Of a stretch of 13,695 bases of DNA, positions 1-6,893 are shown one piece after another. Source of the stretch: Betaproteobacteria bacterium (GTDB lineage: Bacteria; Pseudomonadota; Gammaproteobacteria; Burkholderiales; Thiobacillaceae). The notes beneath the pieces are model-generated. The model made no database searches. It saw only the letters and a program-made list of their open reading frames with translations, and was not told where the DNA came from. The position numbers and the translations under genes are program-made. The stretch's first letter is position 1, and each line of letters opens with the position of its first letter. Where the stretch lies: assembly GCA_020049245.1 (NCBI GenBank), contig JAIFLB010000121.1:1-13695 (forward strand), in the 5' to 3' direction.

Positions 1-149
1 ACCCCCCGCTCTTGAACTGCCAGCCATTGTTTTGTGGCTGTTTGCCAGGGAGTTTGTTCGAAGGCGTACATCGCAAAGCAAAGAGTTCAGGCAGTCAATC
101 AACTGCTATTTCCAATAGCCGACCGAATCACAGTTAAACCCGCGATGTC

Positions 150-980
150 TCAGGCAGGGCAGCATTCAATGTTGTCGATCAACCGTGTGCGGCCGAGGTG
201 GGCGGCGGCGAGGATGACAAGATCTTGTTCACCCGGCTCAGGGGATAGCAGCGTGGTCTGGCTGCGAACCGCGATGTAATCGACGCGCCAGCCATTTCGG
301 TTGAGTTCGTCGCCGGCAGTCTGTTCGATGTCGGTGAACCGGGTGTTTCCGGTCTCGATGCGTTGTGCCGCTTCGCGAAGCAAGCGATACAGACGCGGCG
401 CTTCGGCGCGTTCTGTTTCGCTCAAAAAACCATTCCGCGATGACAAGGCCAGACCGTCTTCGGCGCGACCGGTTTCGCCTTCCAGCATGATGATGGGCAG
501 ATTGAACTGGCGCACCATGCCTTTCAGGATGAAGAGCTGCTGGTAATCCTTTTTGCCGAAGGCGGCGTAGCGCGGCTGCACCATGTTGAACAGTTTAAGT
601 ACGACGGTGGCGACGCCCTGGAAATGGCCGGGACGGAAGGCGCCGCAGAGTTCGTTGGCCAGCGGCGGCTGCACACTGAAGGTTTGCAGTTCCGGGTACA
701 TCTCGTTGGCGTCCGGGGCGAACACGATGTCGCAGCCGGCGGCTTCCAGTTGTGCGCAGTCGGCTTCGAGGGTACGCGGGTAGCGATTGAAATCTTCGCC
801 GGCGCCGAATTGCAGCGGGTTGACGAAGATGCTCGAGACGATGGGGTGACCATGTCGGCGCGCCAGATCAATCAGCGAAATATGGCCGCTGTGCAGGTTG
901 CCCATGGTCGGCACGAAGGCGGTTTCGCGCGCATCGGCGAGTGCGCCGCGCAGTTCTGCGACGGTGTGGATCAATCGCAT
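150..980 (-). CDS. panC: Pantothenate synthetase (pantoate--beta-alanine ligase)
   Basis: Cytosolic enzyme that condenses pantoate with beta-alanine, using ATP through a pantoyl-adenylate, to make pantothenate (vitamin B5, CoA precursor). The 276 residues are close to the usual length. Visible family motifs are the nucleotide-binding PTMGNLHSGH at residues 24-33 (HIGH-type, H30 and H33), IFVNPLQF at 51-58, LCGAFRPGHFQGV at 111-123, GKKDYQQL at 142-149 and the KMSKS-like segment RAEDGLALSSRN at 172-183. The ATG overlaps the panB stop by one base (TGATG), so translation is probably coupled to panB. It is the last gene of the leftward operon, and no panD follows in the visible 149 bases. No convincing terminator follows: the short inverted repeats near 26-45 and 105-119 lack a T-run on this strand. 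Family assignment is very secure. Confidence 0.97.
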   Translation of the reverse strand: MRLIHTVAELRGALADARETAFVPTMGNLHSGHISLIDLARRHGHPIVSSIFVNPLQFGAGEDFNRYPRTLEADCAQLEAAGCDIVFAPDANEMYPELQTFSVQPPLANELCGAFRPGHFQGVATVVLKLFNMVQPRYAAFGKKDYQQLFILKGMVRQFNLPIIMLEGETGRAEDGLALSSRNGFLSETERAEAPRLYRLLREAAQRIETGNTRFTDIEQTAGDELNRNGWRVDYIAVRSQTTLLSPEPGEQDLVILAAAHLGRTRLIDNIECCPA

Positions 981-1762
981 CAGAAGGTGTGCTCCGGGGC
1001 GGGGAATTCACCGGATTTGACCGCCGCGACATAGGCGCGAATCGCAGCCGCCAGATCGCCGGCGCCAGTCATGAAATTCTTCGCGAAGCGTGGCGGTTTT
1101 GGCGTCAGGCCGAGCAGGTCTTGCAATACCAGCACTTGGGCATTGCAGTGTGGACCGGCGCCGATGCCAATGCTGGGGATGCGAAGACGTTGAGTAACCT
1201 CCTCCGCCAGCACCGAGGGAATCGATTCCAGGACCAGCATCTGCGCGCCGGCGCTTTCCAGGTCGCCGGCGTCTTGCAGCAGTTGATTTGCGGCGCTGGT
1301 GTCGCGCGCCTGGGTGCGATAGCCGGTGACGTTGACCGATTGCGGTAGTAGTCCCAGATGGGCGCAAACCGGGATGCCGCGCTGGGTCAGGAAACGCACG
1401 CTTTCAAGCATGATCGCGCCGCCCTCCAGTTTGACCATGTTGGCGCCAGCCGCCATCAGTCTGGCGGCGGCGTCGAAGGCCTGTTGCGGGCTTTTCTGGT
1501 AACTGCCGAAGGGCAGGTCGGCTACTACGAATGCGCCGCCCGCCGCGCCGCGCACGACCGCGTCGGTGTGATAAATCATCTGTTCCAGCGTCACCGGCAG
1601 GGTAGAGGTGTGGCCCTGCACCGTCATCCCGAGCGAGTCGCCGACCAGCAGGACATCGACGCCGTTTTCCACCAGCAGACGTGCGAAGCTGGCGTCATAG
1701 CAGGTCAGTACGCTGAGTTTTTCGCCTTTCTCGGCGCGGGCAAGCAGTTGCGGCAGATACAT
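980..1762 (-). CDS. panB: 3-methyl-2-oxobutanoate hydroxymethyltransferase (ketopantoate hydroxymethyltransferase)
   Basis: First committed step of pantothenate synthesis: transfers a hydroxymethyl group from 5,10-methylene-THF to alpha-ketoisovalerate, giving ketopantoate. The 260 residues fit the Mg-dependent TIM-barrel family. Conserved elements seen are LTCYDASFA (19-27), VGDSLGM (40-46, metal-ligand D42), VADLPFGSY (80-88, D82), KLEGG (111-115), HLGLLPQ (135-141), the catalytic-glutamate segment LESIP (E179) and IGIGAG. A GGAAGG Shine-Dalgarno lies just upstream of the ATG. It sits 42 bases after the deoxynucleoside kinase gene and overlaps panC by one base, so the two pantothenate enzymes are made from one message. 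The folate gene folK in the same operon fits, because PanB consumes a folate cofactor, though that link is inference. No unusual residue seen. Confidence 0.97.
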   Translation of the reverse strand: MYLPQLLARAEKGEKLSVLTCYDASFARLLVENGVDVLLVGDSLGMTVQGHTSTLPVTLEQMIYHTDAVVRGAAGGAFVVADLPFGSYQKSPQQAFDAAARLMAAGANMVKLEGGAIMLESVRFLTQRGIPVCAHLGLLPQSVNVTGYRTQARDTSAANQLLQDAGDLESAGAQMLVLESIPSVLAEEVTQRLRIPSIGIGAGPHCNAQVLVLQDLLGLTPKPPRFAKNFMTGAGDLAAAIRAYVAAVKSGEFPAPEHTF

Positions 1763-1804
1763 GTCGGAGCCTTCCGAATTTTTGAATGCTGAAAATGGCC
1801 TGGT

Positions 1805-2443
1805 TCAGGCGCCCAGATTGAAGAATTCGCGCGCACCGCGCATGTCCTGGATGCGCTGCAACAGTAATTCGAAATCGGAATCCTTGTCGGCGAAGTTGAG
1901 GTTTTCACTATTCACAATCAATAGCGGCGAGGCTTCGTAATGATAGAAAAACGCGCTGTACGCCTTCGATAGTTCGTTCAGGTAGGTTTCGTTGATCTGG
2001 CGTTCATAGGCGCGGCCGCGTTTTTTTACCCGCTCAAGCAGCGCACTCGGTTTGGCTTGCAGGTAAATCACCAGATCTGGCGCTGTGGCTTGCGGTTTCA
2101 GGCCTTCATAGAGCTGGTGATAAAGGCGATATTCGGCATCGTCGAGCAGTAGTTTGGCGAACAGCAGGTCTTTTTCGAGCATGAAATCAGCGACCCGGGA
2201 TGAGCCGAACAGTTCATCCTGCGCCAGATTGCGGGCCTGATCGACGCGGGCAACGAGAAAGAACAGTTGCGCCGGCAAGGCGTAACGGCGGCGATCTTCA
2301 TAGAAACGCGGCAAGAAGGGGTTCTCGTCAGCATTTTCCAGAATCAGTTCAGCGTTCAGGTGCGCTGCAAGCTTGCGCGCCAGGCTGGTCTTGCCGGCGC
2401 CAATCGGGCCTTCAACAACAATGTGGCGGAAACGGCTGAACAT
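1805..2443 (-). CDS. Deoxyadenosine/deoxyguanosine kinase family protein (deoxynucleoside kinase)
   Basis: Predicted cytosolic deoxynucleoside kinase that phosphorylates purine deoxynucleosides for salvage. It has 212 residues, normal for the bacterial dNK/dGK family. Residues 12-19 (GPIGAGKT) form the P-loop. A substrate-site segment runs through DRRRYALPAQLFFL near 51-64 and EKDLLFAKLLL near 89-99. The arginine-rich lid KKRGRAYERQI lies near 140-150, followed by the family-typical YL-L--AY-AFF-HYEASPLLIVN region. Exact substrate preference (dA, dG or both) cannot be read from the sequence. It lies between folK and panB in the leftward operon, an order I recall from many betaproteobacteria. 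The 45 bases before its ATG are pyrimidine-rich and show no Shine-Dalgarno, yet the P-loop position requires this start or one very near it. Confidence 0.9.
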   Translation of the reverse strand: MFSRFRHIVVEGPIGAGKTSLARKLAAHLNAELILENADENPFLPRFYEDRRRYALPAQLFFLVARVDQARNLAQDELFGSSRVADFMLEKDLLFAKLLLDDAEYRLYHQLYEGLKPQATAPDLVIYLQAKPSALLERVKKRGRAYERQINETYLNELSKAYSAFFYHYEASPLLIVNSENLNFADKDSDFELLLQRIQDMRGAREFFNLGA

Positions 2444-2488
2444 GGTGAAAAGAGATGAATTGGGAAGAAACAGGAAAAACGCAGAAAA

Positions 2489-3007
2489 CTACTGACAGCG
2501 GGTGGCGCGCGGCGCGGTTTCAGGTGCGAGCGGGATGATGTCGCTGAAATCCGTATTGGCCAGGCAATCGGCGACCCGGCCATGTCCGGGAATCAGCGCA
2601 TCCGGGGCAATTTCAGCCAGCGGCAGCAGGACAAAGGCGCGCTCGGTCATGCGCGGGTGCGGCAGCGTCAGGCCGTGCTCGTGCATGACCAGGCCATCGT
2701 ACAGCAGCAGATCGAGATCCAGGCTGCGCGGCGCGTTCTTGAAGGTACGGTTGCGGCCGTGTCGGGCTTCGATCTGCAACAAGGCGGCGAGCAGCGCGCG
2801 GGGCGACAACTGGGTGACGATGGCCGCTGCCGCATTGATGAAATCCGGCTGTTCCGCGTAGCCGACCGGCTTTGATTGATAGAGCGAGGAACAGGCGATA
2901 AGGCGTGTTTCGGGCAGGTTGTCGAGTTGCGCCCAGGCTTGCTCGATTTGGCTGATCGGGTCGCTCAGATTCGAGCCGAGTGCGATGTAGGCAGCAATTT
3001 CAGCCAA
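2489..3007 (-). CDS. folK: 2-amino-4-hydroxy-6-hydroxymethyldihydropteridine pyrophosphokinase (HPPK)
   Basis: Transfers pyrophosphate from ATP to 6-hydroxymethyl-7,8-dihydropterin, the step before dihydropteroate synthase in folate synthesis. It has 172 residues, slightly longer than the roughly 160 of E. coli HPPK, with the extra length at the C-terminus. Motifs seen are YIALGSNL (7-14), SKPVGYAEQPDFIN (45-58), the catalytic loop HGRNRTFKNAPRSLDLDLLLYD (83-104) with the two Mg-binding aspartates D97 and D99, and LPHPRMTERAFVLLPLAEIAP near 115-135. The start is TTG at 3007, eight bases inside the 3' end of pcnB. A GAGG Shine-Dalgarno sits at good spacing, and no ATG precedes the GSNL motif in frame, so the non-ATG start is well supported. 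The overlap implies translational coupling to pcnB. Confidence 0.95.
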   Translation of the reverse strand: MAEIAAYIALGSNLSDPISQIEQAWAQLDNLPETRLIACSSLYQSKPVGYAEQPDFINAAAAIVTQLSPRALLAALLQIEARHGRNRTFKNAPRSLDLDLLLYDGLVMHEHGLTLPHPRMTERAFVLLPLAEIAPDALIPGHGRVADCLANTDFSDIIPLAPETAPRATRCQ

Positions 3008-4382
3008 GCTTGACCTCGATGGCAGACTCGCCGGCGGGTTTGCGCGGCCCGCGCTTGCGCCGTTTGGTTTTGCCCTCGCCAGCCTGCGGTTTGATCAGCA
3101 TGGCTTCGCGTTCGTTGTCGTTGGCATCCGGGAAACGGGTCCACCAATCCGCCAGTTCCTGGGCGGCGTCTTCGCCTTTGGCGCGGATCAGCAGAAAGTC
3201 GTACCCGGCGCGGAAGCGTGGGTGGGACAACAGCCGGAACGGGCGTGCGCCACTGCGTTGTTCAAAGCGGGATTGCAACGACCAGATTTCCTTGATCGTG
3301 CCGTCAAAGCGACGCGGGAACGCCAGCACGCGACGCTGGCGTTCGAGGACCGCATCCATCGCGTCGTAAAGCGCGGATTGATCACTCTGGCCGCTGTTCC
3401 GGTTACGTTTCAGTTCGCCTTGCATGTCGAACCAGAGCAGGCAGGCGAGCATGAAGGCGGGCGAGGCAGAATGGCCCTGGCGCACGCGTTCGTCGGTGTC
3501 GTGCAGCGCGACATGGAGGAATTTTTGCCGTTCCGGATCGTCCAGAATCGTGTCGAGCATCGGCAAAATGCCGTGGTGCAGTCCTTCTGCGCGCAACTGG
3601 CGGACGCCGCGCTCGGCATGGCCGGAGAGCAGCAGCTTCATCATTTCGTCGAACAGGCGGGCCGATGGGATGCGTTCCAGCATTGATGCGAGTTCGGCAA
3701 TCGGAGCGCGTGTGGCGGGATCGATGTGGAAATCGAGTTTGGCGGCAAAGCGGGCGGCACGCAGCATGCGCACCGGGTCTTCGCGGAAGCGCTGGATCGG
3801 GTCGCCGATGATGCGCAGAACCTTCTTTTTGGCGTCTTCGACGCCGCCATGCCATTCCCAGACTTCTTCCGTTTCCGGGTCGTAATACAGGGCATTGACG
3901 GTGAAGTCGCGGCGTTCCGCATCTTCCGCCTGGTTGCCGAACACGTTGTCGCGCAACAACATGCCGTCCTCGGCGGTGACGCGGGCATCGTCGTCTTCGT
4001 CGCTTTCGTCTTCCTTCGGCAATGAGGCGGCGCGATAGGTGGTGACTTCGATCGTGTCGGCGCCGCAATAGACGTGCACGATCTGGAATCGCCGACCAAT
4101 CAGACGTGATCGGCGGAATACCTGGCGAACTTGCTCCGGCAACGCATCGGTGGCGACATCGAAGTCTTTCGGTTCGCGTCCCAGCAACAGATCGCGCACC
4201 GCTCCGCCCACCACAAAGGCGCTATATCCGGCTTCCTTCAGCGCGCGCGTGGTTTTCAGGGCGCAGGAATGGATCTGTTCGCGCCGGATGCCGTGGACTT
4301 CGACCGGGATGATGCGGGGCCCGCTGTCGGCTTTGGAGGCCGCTGATTTACCGAAAACTTTCTTGATGAACCGACGAATCAT
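3000..4382 (-). CDS. pcnB: Poly(A) polymerase I
   Basis: Adds 3' poly(A) tails to RNA and so promotes RNA decay; a class II nucleotidyltransferase related to CCA-adding enzymes. It has 460 residues. The nucleotidyltransferase core carries VVGGAVRDLLLG (57-68) and the catalytic pair in KDFDV (D73, D75), then FRRSRLIGRRFQIVHV, an acidic insert rich in D/E near 124-132, RRDFTVNALYYD, and the RNA-binding/head motif RFREDPVRMLRAARFAAKLDF. The C-terminus is strongly basic (KTKRRKRGPRKP), as is usual for bacterial PAP and consistent with RNA binding. MIRRFIKKVFGK at the N-terminus is typical of betaproteobacterial PcnB, which supports this ATG. The start has no Shine-Dalgarno of its own; its ATG overlaps the stop of a nine-codon upstream ORF that does have one. 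A CCA-adding enzyme is the alternative, but length and tail favour PcnB. Confidence 0.95.
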   Translation of the reverse strand: MIRRFIKKVFGKSAASKADSGPRIIPVEVHGIRREQIHSCALKTTRALKEAGYSAFVVGGAVRDLLLGREPKDFDVATDALPEQVRQVFRRSRLIGRRFQIVHVYCGADTIEVTTYRAASLPKEDESDEDDDARVTAEDGMLLRDNVFGNQAEDAERRDFTVNALYYDPETEEVWEWHGGVEDAKKKVLRIIGDPIQRFREDPVRMLRAARFAAKLDFHIDPATRAPIAELASMLERIPSARLFDEMMKLLLSGHAERGVRQLRAEGLHHGILPMLDTILDDPERQKFLHVALHDTDERVRQGHSASPAFMLACLLWFDMQGELKRNRNSGQSDQSALYDAMDAVLERQRRVLAFPRRFDGTIKEIWSLQSRFEQRSGARPFRLLSHPRFRAGYDFLLIRAKGEDAAQELADWWTRFPDANDNEREAMLIKPQAGEGKTKRRKRGPRKPAGESAIEVKLG

Positions 4383-4408
4383 GGTTGCCGGATGAGATAT
4401 ACGTTCAT
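4379..4408 (-). CDS. Possible nine-residue leader peptide overlapping the pcnB start
   Basis: Seen directly: reading leftwards, AGGAG, nine bases, then ATG opens a short frame MNVYLIRQP whose TGA overlaps the pcnB ATG as ATGA. The pcnB ATG lacks a Shine-Dalgarno, so ribosomes that finish this mini-ORF could restart on pcnB. This is inference; such a short ORF could arise by chance, and there is no enrichment for one amino acid that would suggest attenuation. Confidence 0.4.
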   Translation of the reverse strand: MNVYLIRQP

Positions 4409-4432
4409 GTTGGCGATCTCCTGAGGCGAGCG

Positions 4433-4438
4433 ATTATA
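4433..4438 (-). promoter_or_regulatory. Probable -10 box of the pcnB-folK-kinase-panB-panC operon
   Basis: A perfect TATAAT on the minus strand, about 25 bases upstream of the leader ATG and 51 upstream of pcnB. The -35 position (about 4455-4461) is GC-rich and does not resemble TTGACA, so this may be a weak promoter or one that relies on an activator. The bases before the box are TGTG, near but not equal to an extended -10. Confidence 0.5.
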
Positions 4439-4462
4439 CACATCGTCCGGACTCGGCCGGCC

Positions 4463-4491
4463 TTGCCGGGAGCGGCCTCGCAAGCTACATT
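4463..4491 (+). promoter_or_regulatory. Probable sigma-70 promoter of the exbB-exbD-lpxK operon
   Basis: TTGCCG at 4463-4468 and TACATT at 4486-4491 are separated by exactly 17 bases; each matches four of six consensus positions. It lies 47 bases upstream of the exbB start in the divergent intergenic region, and the expected transcript start is near 4498. Confidence 0.45.
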
Positions 4492-4538
4492 AGTGCGGCT
4501 GTTGTCGTTCGAATTTTCGCTTTCAAGGACATTTTGCA

Positions 4539-5144
4539 TTGCTCGCTCTCATTCAAGCCGCCGGTTGGCCGATCTGGCCCCTGATCATTGCTTCCGTGCT
4601 GGCGCTGGCCATCATTTTCGAGCGCGCTTACAGCTTGCGCCGCACGATTGTCATTCCGACCAATTTACTCGAGCAGGTGTTGAGCAATCTGCGCCAGCAC
4701 GGGCCGAATCCTGATCTGCTGCGGGCGTTGTCTGAAGGTTCTCCATTGGGGCGGGTGTTGGTTGCCGGTATCCGCAATGTCGGCAATAGCCGCGATCTGA
4801 TGAAGGAGTCGCTGGAAGAAGCCGGCCGGGCGGTGGCACATGATCTGGAACGCTACCTGATGACGCTCGGCACGATTGCTTCGGTGGCGCCGTTGATGGG
4901 CTTGCTTGGCACGGTGGTCGGCATGGTGGAGATTTTCGGCTCGCAGTCACCTACCGGCGGTAACCCTGCGGCTCTGGCGCATGGCATCTCAGTGGCTTTG
5001 TACAACACGGCATTCGGTTTGATCGTGGCCATACCAAGCATGATTTTTTATCGTTTCTTTCGTGGTCGGGTGGACGCTTTTCTAGTGGAAATGGAACAGC
5101 AGGCGGTCCGTCTGGTGGACATGATCCACAGCGAGCGGAAGTAG
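4539..5144 (+). CDS. exbB: MotA/TolQ/ExbB-family proton channel protein
   Basis: Inner-membrane subunit of a proton-driven motor complex that, with ExbD, energises TonB-type (or Tol-type) transport across the envelope. The 201 residues hold three predicted membrane segments near 12-27, 109-132 and 150-173. The diagnostic core is APLMGLLGTVVGMVEIF (117-133), with a large cytoplasmic loop between segments 1 and 2. The start is TTG at 4539 with AAGGA nine bases upstream; the first membrane helix follows almost at once, so a later start would cut it. It is followed after 6 bases by exbD and then by lpxK, an order I recall from betaproteobacteria. No tonB or tolA is visible, so the partner it drives is unknown. 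TolQ or a paralogue is possible, but the exbD neighbour and short length favour ExbB. Confidence 0.9.
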   Translation: MLALIQAAGWPIWPLIIASVLALAIIFERAYSLRRTIVIPTNLLEQVLSNLRQHGPNPDLLRALSEGSPLGRVLVAGIRNVGNSRDLMKESLEEAGRAVAHDLERYLMTLGTIASVAPLMGLLGTVVGMVEIFGSQSPTGGNPAALAHGISVALYNTAFGLIVAIPSMIFYRFFRGRVDAFLVEMEQQAVRLVDMIHSERK

Positions 5145-5150
5145 ATCAGC

Positions 5151-5573
5151 ATGCAATTTCGTCGCAGCCGGCGCGATGAACCGGAAATCAACCTGATTCC
5201 CTTGATCGACGTATTGTTGGTTGTGCTGATTTTTTTGATGGTGACCACAACCTACGCCCGTTTTTCCGAGTTGCAGATCAATCTGCCTGAAGCCCAGGGC
5301 GATAGCGCCAAGGAAACCCCGCTCCAGATTAATGTGGGGGTCGATCAACATGGCGCTTATTCGATCAATGATGCCGCGGCGGCAGGCGCTTCGGTCGAAC
5401 TGTTGGTCGAAGCATTGCGGGCGGCGGCGGGCGGCGAGAAAGATCCCGTCGTGGTGATTTCAGCGGATGCACAGGCCACCCACCAGGCGGTCATTCGGAT
5501 TATGGATGCGGCGCGGCGAGCCGGTTATCCAAGGGTGACCTTCGTCACGCAGAGCGCTGATGGCGGCAATTAG
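5151..5573 (+). CDS. exbD: ExbD/TolR-family biopolymer transport protein
   Basis: Partner of ExbB: a single-span inner-membrane protein with a periplasmic domain. The 140 residues start with a short basic cytoplasmic tail (MQFRRSRRDEPEINLIP). One membrane helix (about 15-34) carries D20 in PLIDVLLVVLIFLM, the conserved proton-carrying aspartate of ExbD/TolR. The periplasmic domain includes VVVISADAQATHQAVIRIMDAARRAGYPRVTFVT near the C-terminus, typical of the family. The gene begins 6 bases after exbB and ends 61 bases before lpxK. A weak hairpin with a T6 run overlaps the stop codon. All family hallmarks are present. Confidence 0.93.
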   Translation: MQFRRSRRDEPEINLIPLIDVLLVVLIFLMVTTTYARFSELQINLPEAQGDSAKETPLQINVGVDQHGAYSINDAAAAGASVELLVEALRAAAGGEKDPVVVISADAQATHQAVIRIMDAARRAGYPRVTFVTQSADGGN

Positions 5574-5586
5574 TTGTCGGTTTTTT
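5564..5586 (+). terminator. Weak terminator-like hairpin at the end of exbD
   Basis: CGGCAA (5564-5569) can pair with TTGTCG (5574-5579), including one G-U pair, around a four-base loop that contains the exbD stop codon. G and then six T follow (5581-5586). The short stem suggests at most partial termination, perhaps lowering lpxK expression relative to exbBD. Confidence 0.3.
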
Positions 5587-5634
5587 CGTTGATTTTTCCA
5601 TGACACCCTGTCGCAATCGATCTTCGAGCCCGCT

Positions 5635-6705
5635 TTGATCGACGCGTTGTTGCGCTGCTGGTATGGGCGCTGTCCCGGCTGGTTTGCTCCGATACATCTG
5701 CTGCTGGCGCTGCCGTTGAGCCTGCTCTTCGGAATCATGGTCAGGCTGCGGCGACTGCTGTTTCAATTTGGCTTGTTTCGGGTAGCGCAATTGCCGGTGC
5801 CTGTGATCGTGGTGGGCAATCTGACTGTTGGCGGTTCCGGCAAGACACCGCTGACTCTGGCCCTGGTGCGTTGGTTACGAGAGGCTGGTTTTTCGCCGGC
5901 TATTGTCAGTCGCGGGTATGGCGGCAGCGCTAAAACACCGATGCCGGTGTTGCCGAATAGTGATCCAGCGAGCGTGGGCGATGAGCCGGTTTTGCTGGCG
6001 CGGCGAGCCGGATGCCCGCTCTGGATCGGGCGCAACCGGCCTGACGCGGCGCGACAACTGCTGGCTTTCCATCCGGAAGTGGATGTCTTGATTGCTGACG
6101 ACGGCCTACAACATCTCGCCCTCGGCCGCGACATCGAACTGGTCGTCGTTGATGCGGCGCGCGGTTTCGGCAATCGCCATTTGCTGCCTGCCGGCCCGCT
6201 GCGCGAACCTTTGTCGCGTCTGGGCAGCGTGGATGCGGTGGTGGTGAATGGCGTCCAGACGCTGTCTTTGCCGACAGAATGCCAACGTTTCTTGATGCGG
6301 ATATCTAGCGTTCGCTTCGTCAATCTGGCTGATCCGGAGCGTTGGATTGCGGCGGCCGATTTTTCGGCTGAGTTCGCCGATCTGTTCGCCACCCACCCGC
6401 CATGTGCAATTGCCGGCATCGGCCACCCGGAGCGTTTCTTCAATCAACTCGAGCAGCTCGGGATCAACGCGATGACGCAGGCTTTCCCTGATCACCATGC
6501 TTATATCGAGTCTGATCTGCCAGTTGGCACTGTGCTGATGACCGAGAAGGATGCCGTCAAATGTGCCAGTATCGGCAATCGACTGGGTCGCCAGGATCTC
6601 TGGTTTCTTGCGGTTGACGCCGATGTCGAAGCCGGACTAAAAACCTTGATCATTGATCATCTGAACCCACGAAAGAGAGCCTCAAATGGACCCAAAATTA
6701 CTTGA
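5635..6705 (+). CDS. lpxK: Tetraacyldisaccharide 4'-kinase (lipid A biosynthesis)
   Basis: Phosphorylates the 4' position of the tetraacyldisaccharide-1-phosphate lipid A precursor at the inner membrane. It has 356 residues, in the normal range. A hydrophobic N-terminal helix spans about 17-34. The P-loop GGSGKTPL (66-73) within VVGNLTVGGSGKTPLT is followed by SRGYGG (92-97), GDEPVLLA (115-122) and the DDGLQH motif (155-160), the family's hallmark. Near the C-terminus are AIAGIGHPERFF and the DHHAY and MTEKDAVK segments. The start is uncertain: TTG at 5635 gives the length and N-terminus I expect, but its Shine-Dalgarno is poor; a CTG at 5608 is in frame, and the ATG at 5600 is in another frame. 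The 3' end overlaps the Trm112-family gene by 20 bases, implying coupling. Function is secure. Confidence 0.93.
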   Translation: MIDALLRCWYGRCPGWFAPIHLLLALPLSLLFGIMVRLRRLLFQFGLFRVAQLPVPVIVVGNLTVGGSGKTPLTLALVRWLREAGFSPAIVSRGYGGSAKTPMPVLPNSDPASVGDEPVLLARRAGCPLWIGRNRPDAARQLLAFHPEVDVLIADDGLQHLALGRDIELVVVDAARGFGNRHLLPAGPLREPLSRLGSVDAVVVNGVQTLSLPTECQRFLMRISSVRFVNLADPERWIAAADFSAEFADLFATHPPCAIAGIGHPERFFNQLEQLGINAMTQAFPDHHAYIESDLPVGTVLMTEKDAVKCASIGNRLGRQDLWFLAVDADVEAGLKTLIIDHLNPRKRASNGPKIT

Positions 6706-6868
6706 AATCCTGGTTTGCCCGCTGTGCAAAGGCCCTTTGGTGCATCACCGGGAGGCGCATGAACTGATCTGCAAGGCGGACCGCCTTGCTTTCCCGATCC
6801 GCGATGGCATTCCGGTCATGCTGGTCGATGAGGCACGACGCCTCGAGGAAACCGAAGAAGTGGCCTGA
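6686..6868 (+). CDS. Trm112/YcaR-family small zinc-ribbon-like protein
   Basis: A 60-residue protein of the UPF0434/Trm112 family. CPLCKGPL (C11, C14) and LICKADRLAFPIRDGIPVML (C29) are the family signature. Eukaryotic Trm112 activates methyltransferases; the role of the bacterial form is less certain, and no partner is visible here. The ATG lies inside the end of lpxK (20-base overlap) behind an AAAGAGAG Shine-Dalgarno. In many proteobacteria the next gene is kdsB (CMP-Kdo synthetase), but here fliJ follows after 25 bases. Confidence 0.9.
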   Translation: MDPKLLEILVCPLCKGPLVHHREAHELICKADRLAFPIRDGIPVMLVDEARRLEETEEVA

Positions 6869-6893
6869 TGGGTTAGACGAAAGATCAGCTGAA

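Noticed and set aside
1..71. A leftward frame from ATG at 71 (MYAFEQTPWQTATKQWLAVQ...) open to the window edge, downstream of panC
   Set aside because: Only 23 codons are visible, with no Shine-Dalgarno, no recognisable motif and unremarkable third-position use; it could be the start of a gene but cannot be supported.
105..119. Inverted repeat GCTATT-TCC-AATAGC, and CAGCCA-N8-TGGCTG near 20-45, as a panC terminator
   Set aside because: Short stems with no T-run on the minus strand; not convincing terminators.
3403..4068. A 221-codon frame antiparallel-shifted within pcnB, rich in Arg and His
   Set aside because: The composition (runs of Arg, Pro, His) is the usual out-of-frame shadow of a GC-rich gene; pcnB is secure.
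4539..5573. A flagellar stator (MotA/MotB) interpretation of the two-gene pair, given the nearby fli genes
   Set aside because: The proteins are too short, the second lacks the OmpA-like peptidoglycan-binding domain of MotB, and the lpxK context is typical of exbB-exbD.
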